A stretch of 64,000 nucleotides of DNA from Negadavirga shengliensis (GTDB taxonomy: Bacteria > Bacteroidota > Bacteroidia > Cytophagales > Cyclobacteriaceae), in assembly GCF_042652345.1 (NCBI RefSeq), contig NZ_JBHSJJ010000011.1:62001-126000 (forward strand), in the 5' to 3' direction. Positions 56,086-64,000 of the stretch are shown one piece after another. A model generated the notes under the pieces. It was not told the origin of the DNA and did not search any database. It saw only the letters and a program-made list of their open reading frames with translations. Position numbers and translations under genes: made by a program. Every line of letters begins with the position of its first letter. Position 1 is the first letter of the stretch.

Positions 56086-57075
56086 CTACCCCCCCAACCT
56101 TAGTCCCAGATTTTTCATGGAAAGGGATGCCATTCCATATTCTTCCTGAAGCTTTTTGTAATGGCGCAACAAGGTTTCCAGCTCCCGGAAGGAATCCTCG
56201 GGAGTCAATGCAAAATTATGGGGATGCCACCAAAGATGATATATCCTGCCTTTTTGGGCCGCCTCTGACATTTCACTTTTGATTCTATGCGCTTTAAGGC
56301 TGTTGCTGATCGGACTCCTGGATTTTATGGGCCTCAAAAAGCGCGAAGCAGGCAGTACCCACAATCCTTCCCGATATTGGTAAACCTGGCTTCCACCGTA
56401 GGTTTTGTCCTTTCCCAAAGGCACAAGGCAGTCTGCGGTGCGAAAAATCTTCTTTGCCCATCCTTCGTGCTGGTTCTCCTGCCAATACCAGTCGGCAGGA
56501 TTACCGCGAACCTGCGAAAAACCTTCCTCAAGACAGATATCCAGGTACTGAAAGTTGATATGGTTTCGGGGAAAGACCAACGAGGCAAGGGAAATCCCGA
56601 ATTTGCTTTTTGCAATGTGCTGGCTGGCCTGTAGATCTGCCCGGAACTGCTCGGGAGACTGACCGGGAGAAAGCGTGTAGTAGTGGGCGAAAGTATGGCT
56701 GCCGATTTCCTGGCCGGGACAGTCCATGACCTGCCGGATCAGGTCCGGAGCAAAGTGCAAGTCTGGATCCAAGCCAAATTTCCCAGCCCAATGGTATGCA
56801 GAAAGTTTTTCGTCCCTGTAGGTCGGTAAGATTTCCGGCTGAAAAGCCCTCCATTCTTCTTCATTATCGGCAAAAAGCATACCCACCGTGGCCCAGGTGA
56901 CCTCGACACCATACGCCTGAAAAAGTTCCAGCAAACCCGGGATCAGGGTTCTGGTACGTCTAAAATAATCCCGGTCTACCCTGCCCCCAATTTTATCAAA
57001 AAGCCCCCAAAGCAGCTCAAAATCCAGGCTGATGGTCAAAATTCCATTGTTCTTATCGCCTAAACTGGTTTCCAT
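56086..57075 (-). CDS. Polysaccharide deacetylase family protein
   Basis: 329 aa with a NodB-like fold: GILTISLDFELLWGLFDKIGG carries the metal-binding Asp, and GSHTFAHYYTLSPGQ the His-His motif. RNHINFQYLDICLEEGF is also typical. Cytoplasmic or membrane-associated form, no signal peptide. It sits at the border of an exopolysaccharide locus and diverges from the membrane protein gene. Probably deacetylates an amino-sugar in the polymer or a precursor. Confidence 0.9.
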   Translation of the reverse strand: METSLGDKNNGILTISLDFELLWGLFDKIGGRVDRDYFRRTRTLIPGLLELFQAYGVEVTWATVGMLFADNEEEWRAFQPEILPTYRDEKLSAYHWAGKFGLDPDLHFAPDLIRQVMDCPGQEIGSHTFAHYYTLSPGQSPEQFRADLQASQHIAKSKFGISLASLVFPRNHINFQYLDICLEEGFSQVRGNPADWYWQENQHEGWAKKIFRTADCLVPLGKDKTYGGSQVYQYREGLWVLPASRFLRPIKSRSPISNSLKAHRIKSEMSEAAQKGRIYHLWWHPHNFALTPEDSFRELETLLRHYKKLQEEYGMASLSMKNLGLRLGG

Positions 57076-57099
57076 GTATGGATTTATTTATCTTTCGCC

Positions 57100-58308
57100 A
57101 TGATTGGTGCACTCATTCTGGTATGCTGTCTATTTGTGGCCAGTCAGCCTATTATCAACAAGCTGGCTGCGAAAAACAAAAAGATTCAGGTCAAGCTGAT
57201 CCGGAACCTGTTTTGGTACCATATGTTTTTTGGTTTGGTGTATTATACCTATACGCTGTTCAACCGCTCCGATGCCATTCGATATTACCAGATGGCCTCC
57301 AATCACTGGGGTTCCTGGCACGATGCTTTTTTTACAGGAACCGGTTTTATAGAATGGCTTGCCTATCCCTGGGCCAATTTTCTGTTTTTTAATTTCGAGA
57401 TGAGTATGGTGGTTTTTACCTGGATGGGCTTCTGGGGATTTGTGTGCTTTTATGTTTTCTTTAAGGAACAGCTCAGGACCACCCCAAGGCTGTTTGGCTA
57501 TGATCTGCTCCCCCTCATCCTTTTTTTGCCTAACATGCATTTCTGGACCGCATCCATCGGGAAAGGCGCTGTCATCTTTTTTGGCATCGGCATGTTCATG
57601 TACGGCCTCTCCGCTCCTTCCAAAAGGTGGGCCGCACTGGCAGCCGGTGGATTTTTCATCTATATGGTGAGGCCCCATATCCTTATTGCCATCCTGCTGG
57701 GGATGGGTGTCGGCTACGTTCTGGGCCGGGAAAAAACCGCCCTGTACAAGAAATACCTGGTTGCCGCAGTGGGCATCGTGTTGAGTTTCTACCTCTACAG
57801 TGACGTGATCAATTACCTCGGCTATGACCCTGAGAACTTCATCGAATCTTTTGAGGACCAAAACGTACATATCGCCCGCGAGCTACAGTACTCAGCCGGA
57901 TCCGGCGTAAATATGGGCGGCTATAGCCTTCCCATGAAGCTGTTCACATTCTGGTTCCGGCCGCTGTTTGTCGACTCTCCCAATGTGCTTGGGCTGGCCG
58001 TCTCCTTTGAAAATGTGCTGTATCTGTTCCTGTTTCTGACGCTATTCCGAAAGGATTTCCTACGGTACATTGTGATAGCACCGGCCATGGTTAAAATGGC
58101 CGGGCTTGTTTTTGTTTCCGTGTCCATTTCCATGACCTATATGATGTCCAACCTGGGCATCATCATCCGGCAAAAAAGCCAGATCATGTATTTTATGCTG
58201 TTTGTGGTGTTGGCATTTCTGGACTGGAAAAAAGTAGAAGCCTATAAACAGTACCTCGTGAAAGTCCGCCGCCTTCAGGTCAAAAAGGAAAAGCTCAAGT
58301 CTATTTGA
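57100..58308 (+). CDS. Polytopic membrane protein, polysaccharide polymerase-like
   Basis: 402 aa with about 9-10 predicted membrane helices (first MIGALILVCCLFVASQPI), and charged loops. Its position in a locus of glycosyltransferases fits a Wzy/EpsG-type polymerase, but no motif proves it. Its end overlaps by eight bases the stop of the converging glycosyltransferase gene. Confidence 0.65.
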   Translation: MIGALILVCCLFVASQPIINKLAAKNKKIQVKLIRNLFWYHMFFGLVYYTYTLFNRSDAIRYYQMASNHWGSWHDAFFTGTGFIEWLAYPWANFLFFNFEMSMVVFTWMGFWGFVCFYVFFKEQLRTTPRLFGYDLLPLILFLPNMHFWTASIGKGAVIFFGIGMFMYGLSAPSKRWAALAAGGFFIYMVRPHILIAILLGMGVGYVLGREKTALYKKYLVAAVGIVLSFYLYSDVINYLGYDPENFIESFEDQNVHIARELQYSAGSGVNMGGYSLPMKLFTFWFRPLFVDSPNVLGLAVSFENVLYLFLFLTLFRKDFLRYIVIAPAMVKMAGLVFVSVSISMTYMMSNLGIIIRQKSQIMYFMLFVVLAFLDWKKVEAYKQYLVKVRRLQVKKEKLKSI

Positions 58309-59455
58309 CCGCCACCCCTTTACGCTCCAACACCTGACCATAAAGCCCCTCTATGGCCTGCACCATTTTTTCCAGGCTAAAATGCACCTCCACCCTTTTT
58401 CTGGAGGCTTCGCCAAATGCCCGGCGTTTTTCCTTATCCCGGACAAGATCCAAAACCAATGGCGCCAATTCCCGATGGTTTTCTATCTCACAGAGGTATC
58501 CTTCCATTCCATGCCTGACGACCTCCCCTATGCCTCCGGCCCTGGTCGCCACCACAGGCAGGCCACAGGACATTGCTTCCAGCATGGCCACCGGCAAGCC
58601 CTCATAAGCGGATGAGCTCATGTAAATATCCATGGCAGAAAGAAACGGGACAATCTCCCTTTGCATCCCGATGAGGTGAAAACGGGCAGCCTGTCCGGAA
58701 TCTTCGATCTGCCTTTCTATCCTTTGCTTCCACTCCCCCTCCCCCACAAGGAGGAAATGGGTTTCTGGATGATGCCGAAGTATCTCCAAAGCCTGTTCCA
58801 CCCAAAGCCAAAGCCGCTTTTGGGACCGGAACACCGCCACTTTCCCCACCACAATGGCCTGTTCAGCAATGCCCAGTTCCCGCCGCACCCTGGTCCGGGC
58901 CATTAGATCTTTTTTGAACTTTTCCGTATTCACTCCGTTGGGAATGGTTTTCAGCAGCAAGGGAGGCGGCACGGTCAAGGGGGCAAAAAACAGATTGAGA
59001 CGCGTGGACAAAGCCACCTCGTTGGAAACAAAAACGGCAGCGTCCTGCAGTTTAAACGTGAGTCTGTTGCCCCAGTAGGAAATCCTGTTGTACCGTTCCC
59101 AGGTATTGTGTTCAGTATATATCAAGGGGATGCCTGTTTTTCTTCTGACCAGTCTCCCCAAAATGCCCGCCCAGGGAAGGTGGCTGTGAACCAGGTCAAT
59201 ATCATGCTGCAAGATAAATTCCTTCACCTTCTTCACTTGCCATAAAAGCCCAAGATTGCCGGAGGGGACATATACCACATGCACCCCGGCCGCTTCCAGT
59301 TCCCCCACCACATTGCTTTCCCTGTGATAGAAATACATGCAGAAAAACTCAAAGCCATCGCTATGCAACGCTGCGGTCTCGGGAAGCAACTTCTCCGCCC
59401 CTCCCCTGCCCAGGGATTTGATTAAGTGTAATATGCGGGTTTTATTTTTGGGCAT
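58301..59455 (-). CDS. GT4-family glycosyltransferase
   Basis: About 385 aa from ATG at 59455 (MPKNKTRILHLIKSLGRGGAEKLL). The longer in-frame extension up to 59656 is low-complexity and REP-derived, so it is not the start. N-terminal acceptor half has GGAEKLLPETAALHS; the donor half has VGKVAVFRSQKRLWLWVEQALEIL, and the GT4 signature MSSSAYEGLPVAMLEAMSCGLPVVATRAGGIGEVVRHG. Nucleotide-sugar donor unknown. Part of the exopolysaccharide locus. Confidence 0.93.
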   Translation of the reverse strand: MPKNKTRILHLIKSLGRGGAEKLLPETAALHSDGFEFFCMYFYHRESNVVGELEAAGVHVVYVPSGNLGLLWQVKKVKEFILQHDIDLVHSHLPWAGILGRLVRRKTGIPLIYTEHNTWERYNRISYWGNRLTFKLQDAAVFVSNEVALSTRLNLFFAPLTVPPPLLLKTIPNGVNTEKFKKDLMARTRVRRELGIAEQAIVVGKVAVFRSQKRLWLWVEQALEILRHHPETHFLLVGEGEWKQRIERQIEDSGQAARFHLIGMQREIVPFLSAMDIYMSSSAYEGLPVAMLEAMSCGLPVVATRAGGIGEVVRHGMEGYLCEIENHRELAPLVLDLVRDKEKRRAFGEASRKRVEVHFSLEKMVQAIEGLYGQVLERKGVAVK

Positions 59456-59456
59456 T

Positions 59457-59575
59457 ATGGTGGGGTGGTTGGGGTAGTTGTTGGAGTTGCCGGTTTTTAG
59501 GGTTGTCATGGTTGTCGGGGTTGTCATGGTGGTGGGGTTTAGGTTTGGGATGAAGGGAACGGGGAATGGGGAATC
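59457..59575. other. G/T-rich short-repeat leader of the glycosyltransferase gene
   Basis: The plus strand carries several GGTTGTCATGGTTGTCGGGG-like and GGTGGGG units. On the coding strand this lies directly before ATG 59455. It is low-complexity DNA without a recognisable site. Confidence 0.4.
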
Positions 59576-59594
59576 GAACGAAAACTCCGTGTCC

Positions 59595-59654
59595 GTGTCC
59601 TGTGTCTCCACAGGACACATAATGCGCGTTAACTGGTCTGTGGGGACACAGACC
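59595..59654. repeat. REP palindromes downstream of the REP-associated transposase
   Basis: Two palindromes: 59595-59618 with CCTGTGTCTCCACAGG core, and 59635-59654 reading GGTCTGTGGGGACACAGACC. Both occur again many times between 60.3 and 62.3 kb. Confidence 0.85.
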
Positions 59655-59666
59655 ATGGATTCGGAT

Positions 59667-60224
59667 TCAAAAGCGGTCCATGTAATGTGTCAAAAAACCA
59701 AATTTATCCACACCTGTCCCATAAAATGCGGATGAAGACCATTGGTAGCTTTCAGGACGGTTGGCCAAATTCCAATGCTTCTGTAAGGGATTATCGTGCA
59801 GGTATTTCAGTTTCTGCTCCACTTTCCATCTTGCATCCATCAAGATCGCCAAAGGGTCACGCTGCCATAACCTGACTTTCCGGTCCGGTTCATTCACCCT
59901 CAACGCCGAAAATGTTCTGGGATGATTGGTTTTAATATCCCCCGTTATCAAATGACTGGTGAATTTATTGAAACTGGCGTGTGGCATTTCCTTGCCATTG
60001 GGTTCCTTCATCTCCCAAACTACGTGAAGGTGATTGGGCATGATGACAAAACCGTACACGGCAATCATCCCCCTTGACACCAGTTCACCCCAAGAAGAGA
60101 GAATAATCTCTTTATACTTGTTCTTATAGAGTAGCCTTTTCCAACCTACAACGGTATCCGTCCAAAAGTAAACCTGGTCGTATTCCATCCTTGAATTACG
60201 ACGGGCTTTCTCCGGTAAACCCAT
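59667..60224 (-). CDS. REP-associated tyrosine transposase (Y1/IS200-like, RAYT)
   Basis: 185 aa. The HUH motif MPNHLHVVWEMK and the tyrosine-bearing segment KVEQKLKYLHDNPLQKHW are clear. RAYT proteins cut and join single-stranded REP hairpins and are usually single-copy, domesticated genes. REP palindromes of one family lie on both sides, within 80 bp. It lies on the minus strand between two glycosyltransferase genes. Confidence 0.95.
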   Translation of the reverse strand: MGLPEKARRNSRMEYDQVYFWTDTVVGWKRLLYKNKYKEIILSSWGELVSRGMIAVYGFVIMPNHLHVVWEMKEPNGKEMPHASFNKFTSHLITGDIKTNHPRTFSALRVNEPDRKVRLWQRDPLAILMDARWKVEQKLKYLHDNPLQKHWNLANRPESYQWSSSAFYGTGVDKFGFLTHYMDRF

Positions 60225-60290
60225 ATATTAACATTTAAAAGTACTGTAAAAGTTAAAGATAACAATTTACGATCAAAATCTTTTCCTCCC

Positions 60291-60415
60291 GTGTCCTGTG
60301 GAGACACAGGCCACAATATATCACCATGGCCTGTGTCTCCACAGGACACTCATACGGTTGATTGAATATTTGGTCTGTGGGGACATACATACAGGTCTGT
60401 GGGGACACAGACCTG
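60291..60415. repeat. REP palindromes upstream of the REP-associated transposase
   Basis: Includes CCTGTGGAGACACAGG (60295-60310), CCTGTGTCTCCACAGG (60330-60345), a degenerate copy (60371-60391) and a perfect 24-bp palindrome with core GGTCTGTGGGGACACAGACC (60392-60415). They are separated from the transposase start by about 65 bp. Confidence 0.85.
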
Positions 60416-60451
60416 GGGAGGGGAATGAAAAGAACATTTTTTGCCTCTATT

Positions 60452-61546
60452 TCAAATCACTTTCTCATACAGTTCTTCAAAACGTTGGACAATGGTATTA
60501 AGGTGGTAGTGCTTTTCGACCAGAAACCTCGCATGGGAAGTGATAGCATCTAATTGATTTGGAGTGGATTGCAAAATTTCCCTAATGGCTTGAATAAATT
60601 CGAACTGATCATTTTTTGGAACAAGCCATCCGGTTTGTTTGTGAATCAACACCTCTCCTATCCCTCCTACGTCATAAGCCACCACAGGAACGCGGCAATA
60701 CATGGCTTCCAAAATAACCCCTGGTAGTCCTTCTATTCTAGAGTGCACAAGCAGGCCTTTTGCCCGGGCCAAGACCGGAAATATATTTGTCTGATTTGGA
60801 ACTAATTTCACCTGGTTTTCAAGCCCCTTTTTCCGAATAGCCACTTTTAACTGGAACTCCAAGGGACCCGATCCGACAAACAAGAGATTTAAATCAGAAA
60901 ATTCTTTCATTATCTTGGAAAAAAGATCCAGCAAACCCAAGGGGTCTTTTTCAGGCACCAAACTCCCTATTTGGATAAGATAATTTTCAGGTAAGCCGGT
61001 GATTCGGATCGGTTCGGCGATTTTATCCTTTATTTCCCCGGGCGCAATTCCAATCGAAATGATACTTGATATCCGGTTCTGGTATTTAAATGTGTGATGA
61101 AAATCCCTGCGAGACGATTCTGATACGGACACAACTGCGGTGGTAGCATTAAGCAGCCATTGGTTAAGAGCCCTGTGCAACCTTCCCCGGATAAAATCCC
61201 CCATTTGATTTGCATTACGGTAAACAATAGGTGTTTTCCAATGAAATAACTTTTTGGAGAAAACTGCGAATTTAAGCGTATCCGCGGCATTCGCCTGGAT
61301 CAAGTGAGGCTCAAATTCTTTAATAATTTGTGAGAACTTGTGCCATGCACGTATGTCTACAAACCTTTGTTTGGGCATACGATTCAAATCTACCTGATTG
61401 TCCAAAAATCGAAGCTCGGTGTCTCCCTTGAAAATACTGACCACCATGACTTCATGTCCCTTCTTCGTCAATTCCTCCGCCAGTTGGGCTGCAAATATTT
61501 CAGCGCCGCGACGCTGCGGTTTTTGAATAAGCTGGATGATTTTCAA
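60452..61546 (-). CDS. GT4-family glycosyltransferase
   Basis: 364 aa, standard length. N-terminus MKIIQLIQKPQRRGAEIFAAQLAEELTKKGHEVMVVS, donor-side motifs QIGSLVPEKDPLGLLDLFSKI and HSRIEGLPGVILEAMYCRVPVVAYDVGGIGEVL. An uninterrupted comparison for the neighbouring GT4 gene that carries an insertion. Transfers a sugar to the exopolysaccharide or its lipid carrier. Confidence 0.94.
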   Translation of the reverse strand: MKIIQLIQKPQRRGAEIFAAQLAEELTKKGHEVMVVSIFKGDTELRFLDNQVDLNRMPKQRFVDIRAWHKFSQIIKEFEPHLIQANAADTLKFAVFSKKLFHWKTPIVYRNANQMGDFIRGRLHRALNQWLLNATTAVVSVSESSRRDFHHTFKYQNRISSIISIGIAPGEIKDKIAEPIRITGLPENYLIQIGSLVPEKDPLGLLDLFSKIMKEFSDLNLLFVGSGPLEFQLKVAIRKKGLENQVKLVPNQTNIFPVLARAKGLLVHSRIEGLPGVILEAMYCRVPVVAYDVGGIGEVLIHKQTGWLVPKNDQFEFIQAIREILQSTPNQLDAITSHARFLVEKHYHLNTIVQRFEELYEKVI

Positions 61547-61576
61547 ATGATAGCGGTTAAATAACTTTTCACTCCC

Positions 61577-61790
61577 GCTGCATGTGTCCTCACATGCAGC
61601 AATATATCATCATGTGACCCTTCCCGTGTCCTGTGTCTTCACAGGACACGTCATGTAACACTCCCCGTGCCCTATGTCTTCACTTCACAGAACACAAATC
61701 ATGGTAACTGGTCTGTGAAGACACAGACCAAGGTAAATATACATTAATGTTCCGGTCCGTGAGAACATAGGTCTGTGAGGACACAGACCT
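61577..61790. repeat. REP palindrome cluster
   Basis: Four palindromes: 61577-61600 (GCTGCATGTG / CACATGCAGC arms), 61626-61649 (CCTGTGTCTTCACAGG core), 61709-61730 (GGTCTGTGAAGACACAGACC core) and 61769-61790 (GGTCTGTGAGGACACAGACC core), plus degenerate copies between. They fill the gap between two glycosyltransferase genes. Confidence 0.85.
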
Positions 61791-61797
61791 GGGGTGG

Positions 61798-63123
61798 TTA
61801 AGTTAGACGGGTGGTCTTATGATAAACATCCTTCAACACCTCCTCATATTTCCTGGCAATCTTTCGGATATCAAACCTTCGGACAGCTTCCTCCTGGGCA
61901 TTCTGTCCCATTCTGGCCATTTCTTCGGGGTGTTCGATAGCATAGATCATTTGCCGGGCCAATGCCTCCACATTCTTAACCGGGAAAACCAGGGCATTTT
62001 TGCCCTGGGTAACAGCTTCCAAATTCATAGGGATATCTGAGGCGATTATAGGGATTCCTGCCATCATGGCTTCCACCAGAGCCCCTGAGAAACCTTCATA
62101 CCAAGAAGGAAAAAGGAAACAGTGGGCGGTGGGGTTTGTTAAAGGGGTTGTTTGTTTATTGGCCTGTGACGACGCGGGGTTGGTCTGTGGATTGGTCTGT
62201 GGACACACAGACCAGGGAAGAGGGAGCGTTGTTTGTTTATTGGTCTGCGAGGACATGTACTTGGTCTGTGAGGACACAGACCAAGGTAGATTAGTCGGTA
62301 GGAGTATAGGATTGGCCTGTGGGGACACAGACCAAGGATAGCGCGTCGGCCCGAACGCTCCTGGTAGGCTGACCTTTTCCTCCAGCCCCAGTTTCCATAT
62401 CAGTTCTTCAAGTTCGGTCTTAAAAGGCCCTTCACCATAAATCGTCAGGGTACAATCTGGTTGTGTTCTCAGCACCTGATCAAATGCCCTAATTAGATCT
62501 CCGAAACCTTTTCTCTCCAACAATCTTCCGTAGGAGATAAAATTCCTTATCTGTGAAGGATGTTGACAGATCACATTCTTTACCGATCTACCTCTATATA
62601 CCACAGAAACTTTTTCCCGAACGATCCCCAAAGTATTGATATGGCTTTCCGCCAAACTGCGGGCATTCGCGATCCAATATACGGGAATAAAAGCAGTCGC
62701 CCTGTCCAACCAAAACACCAGCTTGTGTTTCAAGCCTTTCTTTTCCTTCCATGCATATTCGCCGTAGCTGTCGTTGACCAAAGTACCCACCAGCGGGACT
62801 CCAGTCCAAAATGATGCCATGCGGGCGATGATATCTGACCTCCAGAGACAGGAGATCAGCAGGTCGGGTTTTTCCTTCCGGATCAGGCGGATCAGACGGC
62901 GAGCCCCCAAAAACAAGCCGTATTTCTTCCGGATATCGAAAAATACCGTGCGGATACCTGCTTGTTGATACGCTTCCATTAAGTCGTGATTTGGATAGAA
63001 ATACACCAAGACCATTTCTATATCTACGGCTAATCTGGAAAAGATTTCCAAATGGCTTTTTTCCGCACCGGCATTGGCGAGGGTGTCCTGGATAAGAATG
63101 AGTTTCGTTAGGCCTCCATTCAT
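61798..63123 (-). CDS. GT4-family glycosyltransferase with an in-frame REP-derived insert
   Basis: 441 aa. Without residues about 261-332 it would be a normal GT4 enzyme of about 370 aa: LILIQDTLANAGAEKSHLEIFSRL, SYGRLLERKGFGDLIRAFDQVL, LPGAFGP, then CFLFPSWYEGFSGALVEAMMAGIPIIASD. The extra stretch is made of repeated peptides (PWSVSPQ, LPWSVSSQTK, NKQTT, LPWSVCPQTN) that correspond exactly to REP palindromes in the DNA. The frame stays open throughout, so the protein may still work if the loop tolerates it. Its start overlaps the methyltransferase stop as ATGA. Confidence 0.92.
   Translation of the reverse strand: MNGGLTKLILIQDTLANAGAEKSHLEIFSRLAVDIEMVLVYFYPNHDLMEAYQQAGIRTVFFDIRKKYGLFLGARRLIRLIRKEKPDLLISCLWRSDIIARMASFWTGVPLVGTLVNDSYGEYAWKEKKGLKHKLVFWLDRATAFIPVYWIANARSLAESHINTLGIVREKVSVVYRGRSVKNVICQHPSQIRNFISYGRLLERKGFGDLIRAFDQVLRTQPDCTLTIYGEGPFKTELEELIWKLGLEEKVSLPGAFGPTRYPWSVSPQANPILLPTNLPWSVSSQTKYMSSQTNKQTTLPLPWSVCPQTNPQTNPASSQANKQTTPLTNPTAHCFLFPSWYEGFSGALVEAMMAGIPIIASDIPMNLEAVTQGKNALVFPVKNVEALARQMIYAIEHPEEMARMGQNAQEEAVRRFDIRKIARKYEEVLKDVYHKTTRLT
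62163..62335. repeat. REP palindromes inside a coding sequence
   Basis: Within the glycosyltransferase gene: GGTCTGTGGACACACAGACC (62194-62213), a 24-bp palindrome around GGTCTGTGAGGACACAGACC (62261-62284), GGCCTGTGGGGACACAGACC (62314-62333) and partial copies near 62163 and 62241. Same family as those around the transposase. Confidence 0.9.
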
Positions 63124-63896
63124 TTTACCGCCAATTGTTTCCTTCTTATATTTCTATAGTTCAATACTCTTTTCATCCCCTGATAGAATCCCAAAATAAA
63201 GGCCGAAACAGAAAACTTCCTTTTTAAACCTTTTGTCACTCTTAAAATTGCCAAACCTTTTGTTCCAAAACTCTCTTCATAAAAAACTAATTCAAGTCCA
63301 TGATAGACCTTCAACCACTTGAAAATCACACACTTTTCTGTATACCGTTCGGCATCATCTAAAATTATTAATGATCTGGGTTTTAGTTTATCAAAAAGTT
63401 CATCTAACCCTCCTTCTCTTCCAAAATAATACGGAGGGCCATCAACTACAACCATATCAACCTGATCCAACCTAATATTTTCCAAAGGAAGGTACTTCGC
63501 ATATATACCAAAATAGCCGAACTTAAATCTAAGCCTACTGGACAACAGATTAAATGAAAAATCTTTTAATACACTTTTTAGTTTTTCTGGAACTTTAAAC
63601 CAATCCACATTCTCTTCAATGGAGTAAACCTTCGAACAATCCGGAGAAAAACGTGATTGAGCATAGTTCAAAATCAATGTGGAATAACCCGCTCCTATTT
63701 CCACGATAGAAGATAACTTAAACTCTCTGACCAGACAAAGTAATACCTCGGAAAGATCTTTATCAATTGACCAGCCTCCCGGAGAATTTTCAATTAAAAA
63801 AATTTCTTCCTCAGATTTTTCCCAACCCCTTAACATTAAACTCTGGTCGTTTACCAGGCTTTTGGTTATGAACCTATTTACGTATCTTTGAATCAA
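63120..63896 (-). CDS. Class I SAM-dependent methyltransferase-like protein
   Basis: 258 aa. Motif I is SSIVEIGAGYSTLILNYAQ; the acidic end of strand 2 is VYSIEENVDWF, and VDMVVVDGPPYYFGREGG is the Asp-rich strand 4 region. LIILDDAERYTEKCVI follows. This is the Rossmann fold of small-molecule or sugar methyltransferases. ATGA overlap with the next glycosyltransferase gene places it in the exopolysaccharide operon; it may methylate the glycan. Confidence 0.82.
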   Translation of the reverse strand: MIQRYVNRFITKSLVNDQSLMLRGWEKSEEEIFLIENSPGGWSIDKDLSEVLLCLVREFKLSSIVEIGAGYSTLILNYAQSRFSPDCSKVYSIEENVDWFKVPEKLKSVLKDFSFNLLSSRLRFKFGYFGIYAKYLPLENIRLDQVDMVVVDGPPYYFGREGGLDELFDKLKPRSLIILDDAERYTEKCVIFKWLKVYHGLELVFYEESFGTKGLAILRVTKGLKRKFSVSAFILGFYQGMKRVLNYRNIRRKQLAVK

Positions 63897-63906
63897 ACTG
63901 TATTAA

Positions 63907-64000
63907 TTAACTTCTGGAAATACCTTTTTTTGCAAACATTTTGTGAATCTTTCTTGCTGATTCGTTAGGTAACAACAGGAAAGTCGAAAAAACCATCGAC
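63907..64000 (-). CDS. C-terminal tail of a gene entering the window
   Basis: A minus-strand frame is open from the window edge and ends at TAA 63907-63909, coding MVFSTFLLLPNESARKIHKM then about ten more residues ending ISRS. It is 10 bp before the methyltransferase start and in the same direction, so it probably belongs to the same operon. The family cannot be read from so little. Confidence 0.5.
   Translation of the reverse strand, partial: SMVFSTFLLLPNESARKIHKMFAKKGISRS

Noticed and set aside
59456..59656. N-terminal extension of the GT4 enzyme that ends at 58301
   Set aside because: It would be translated from REP and G/T-rich DNA; the conserved GT4 start is at 59455.

Overview
This window looks like chromosomal DNA from a member of the Bacteroidota, most likely a Cytophagales / Cyclobacteriaceae-type heterotroph; the family is inferred, the phylum is well supported. 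The evidence is a SusC-type TonB-dependent transducer with its ECF sigma factor and FecR anti-sigma factor, C-terminal type IX secretion signals on two secreted proteins, TAnnTTTG-type -7 boxes, and many lipoprotein or Tat-exported carbohydrate enzymes. The ends cut two genes: a SusC-like receptor on the left and a short C-terminal coding tail on the right.

Layout. 0-6.3 kb: a SusC / FecR / ECF-sigma regulatory triad and a secreted toroid-type lyase-like protein, all on the minus strand. 6.3-7.4 kb: non-coding DNA with REP-like palindromes and a structured, apparently transcribed tRNA-like RNA with its own promoter box and terminator. 7.4-11.5 kb: a DUF445 membrane protein gene, a doubly deleted copy of it, a secreted protein and a NYN/LOTUS protein. 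11.6-25.1 kb: catabolism and envelope genes (GH20 hexosaminidase, porin-BCCT-Usp operon, DUF1080 lipoprotein, alditol-oxidase-like flavoprotein, glutamate dehydrogenase, sulfatase with two aldo/keto reductases). 25.6-27.3 kb: an Old Yellow Enzyme and its MarR regulator sharing a palindromic operator. 28.3-33.6 kb: an IorAB-type molybdenum hydroxylase and small enzymes.

33.6-36.8 kb is the most unusual block. An AbiE-type toxin-antitoxin pair, with the toxin gene frameshifted, lies between two copies of a small GIY-YIG nuclease element. The second copy carries an intact tRNA(CAT) and is embedded in a broken tRNA(CAT) whose anticodon loop is replaced by a 30-base hairpin. A 56-bp exact direct repeat flanks the insert, as if a nuclease element had brought its own replacement tRNA.

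36.9-53.9 kb is housekeeping: HAD phosphatase, M50 protease, rhodanese, two T9SS cargo proteins, a PASTA protein, NifU and Mrp Fe-S carriers, DnaG, RibBA, SurE and a penicillin-acylase-family enzyme. 53.9-56.1 kb is an array of G-rich / C-rich hairpin units containing a four-helix-bundle gene. 56.1-64 kb is an exopolysaccharide locus (deacetylase, polytopic membrane protein, three GT4 glycosyltransferases, a methyltransferase) infested with REP palindromes around a REP-associated transposase. Several of these palindromes sit in frame inside one glycosyltransferase gene and are translated as a PWSV-type peptide repeat.
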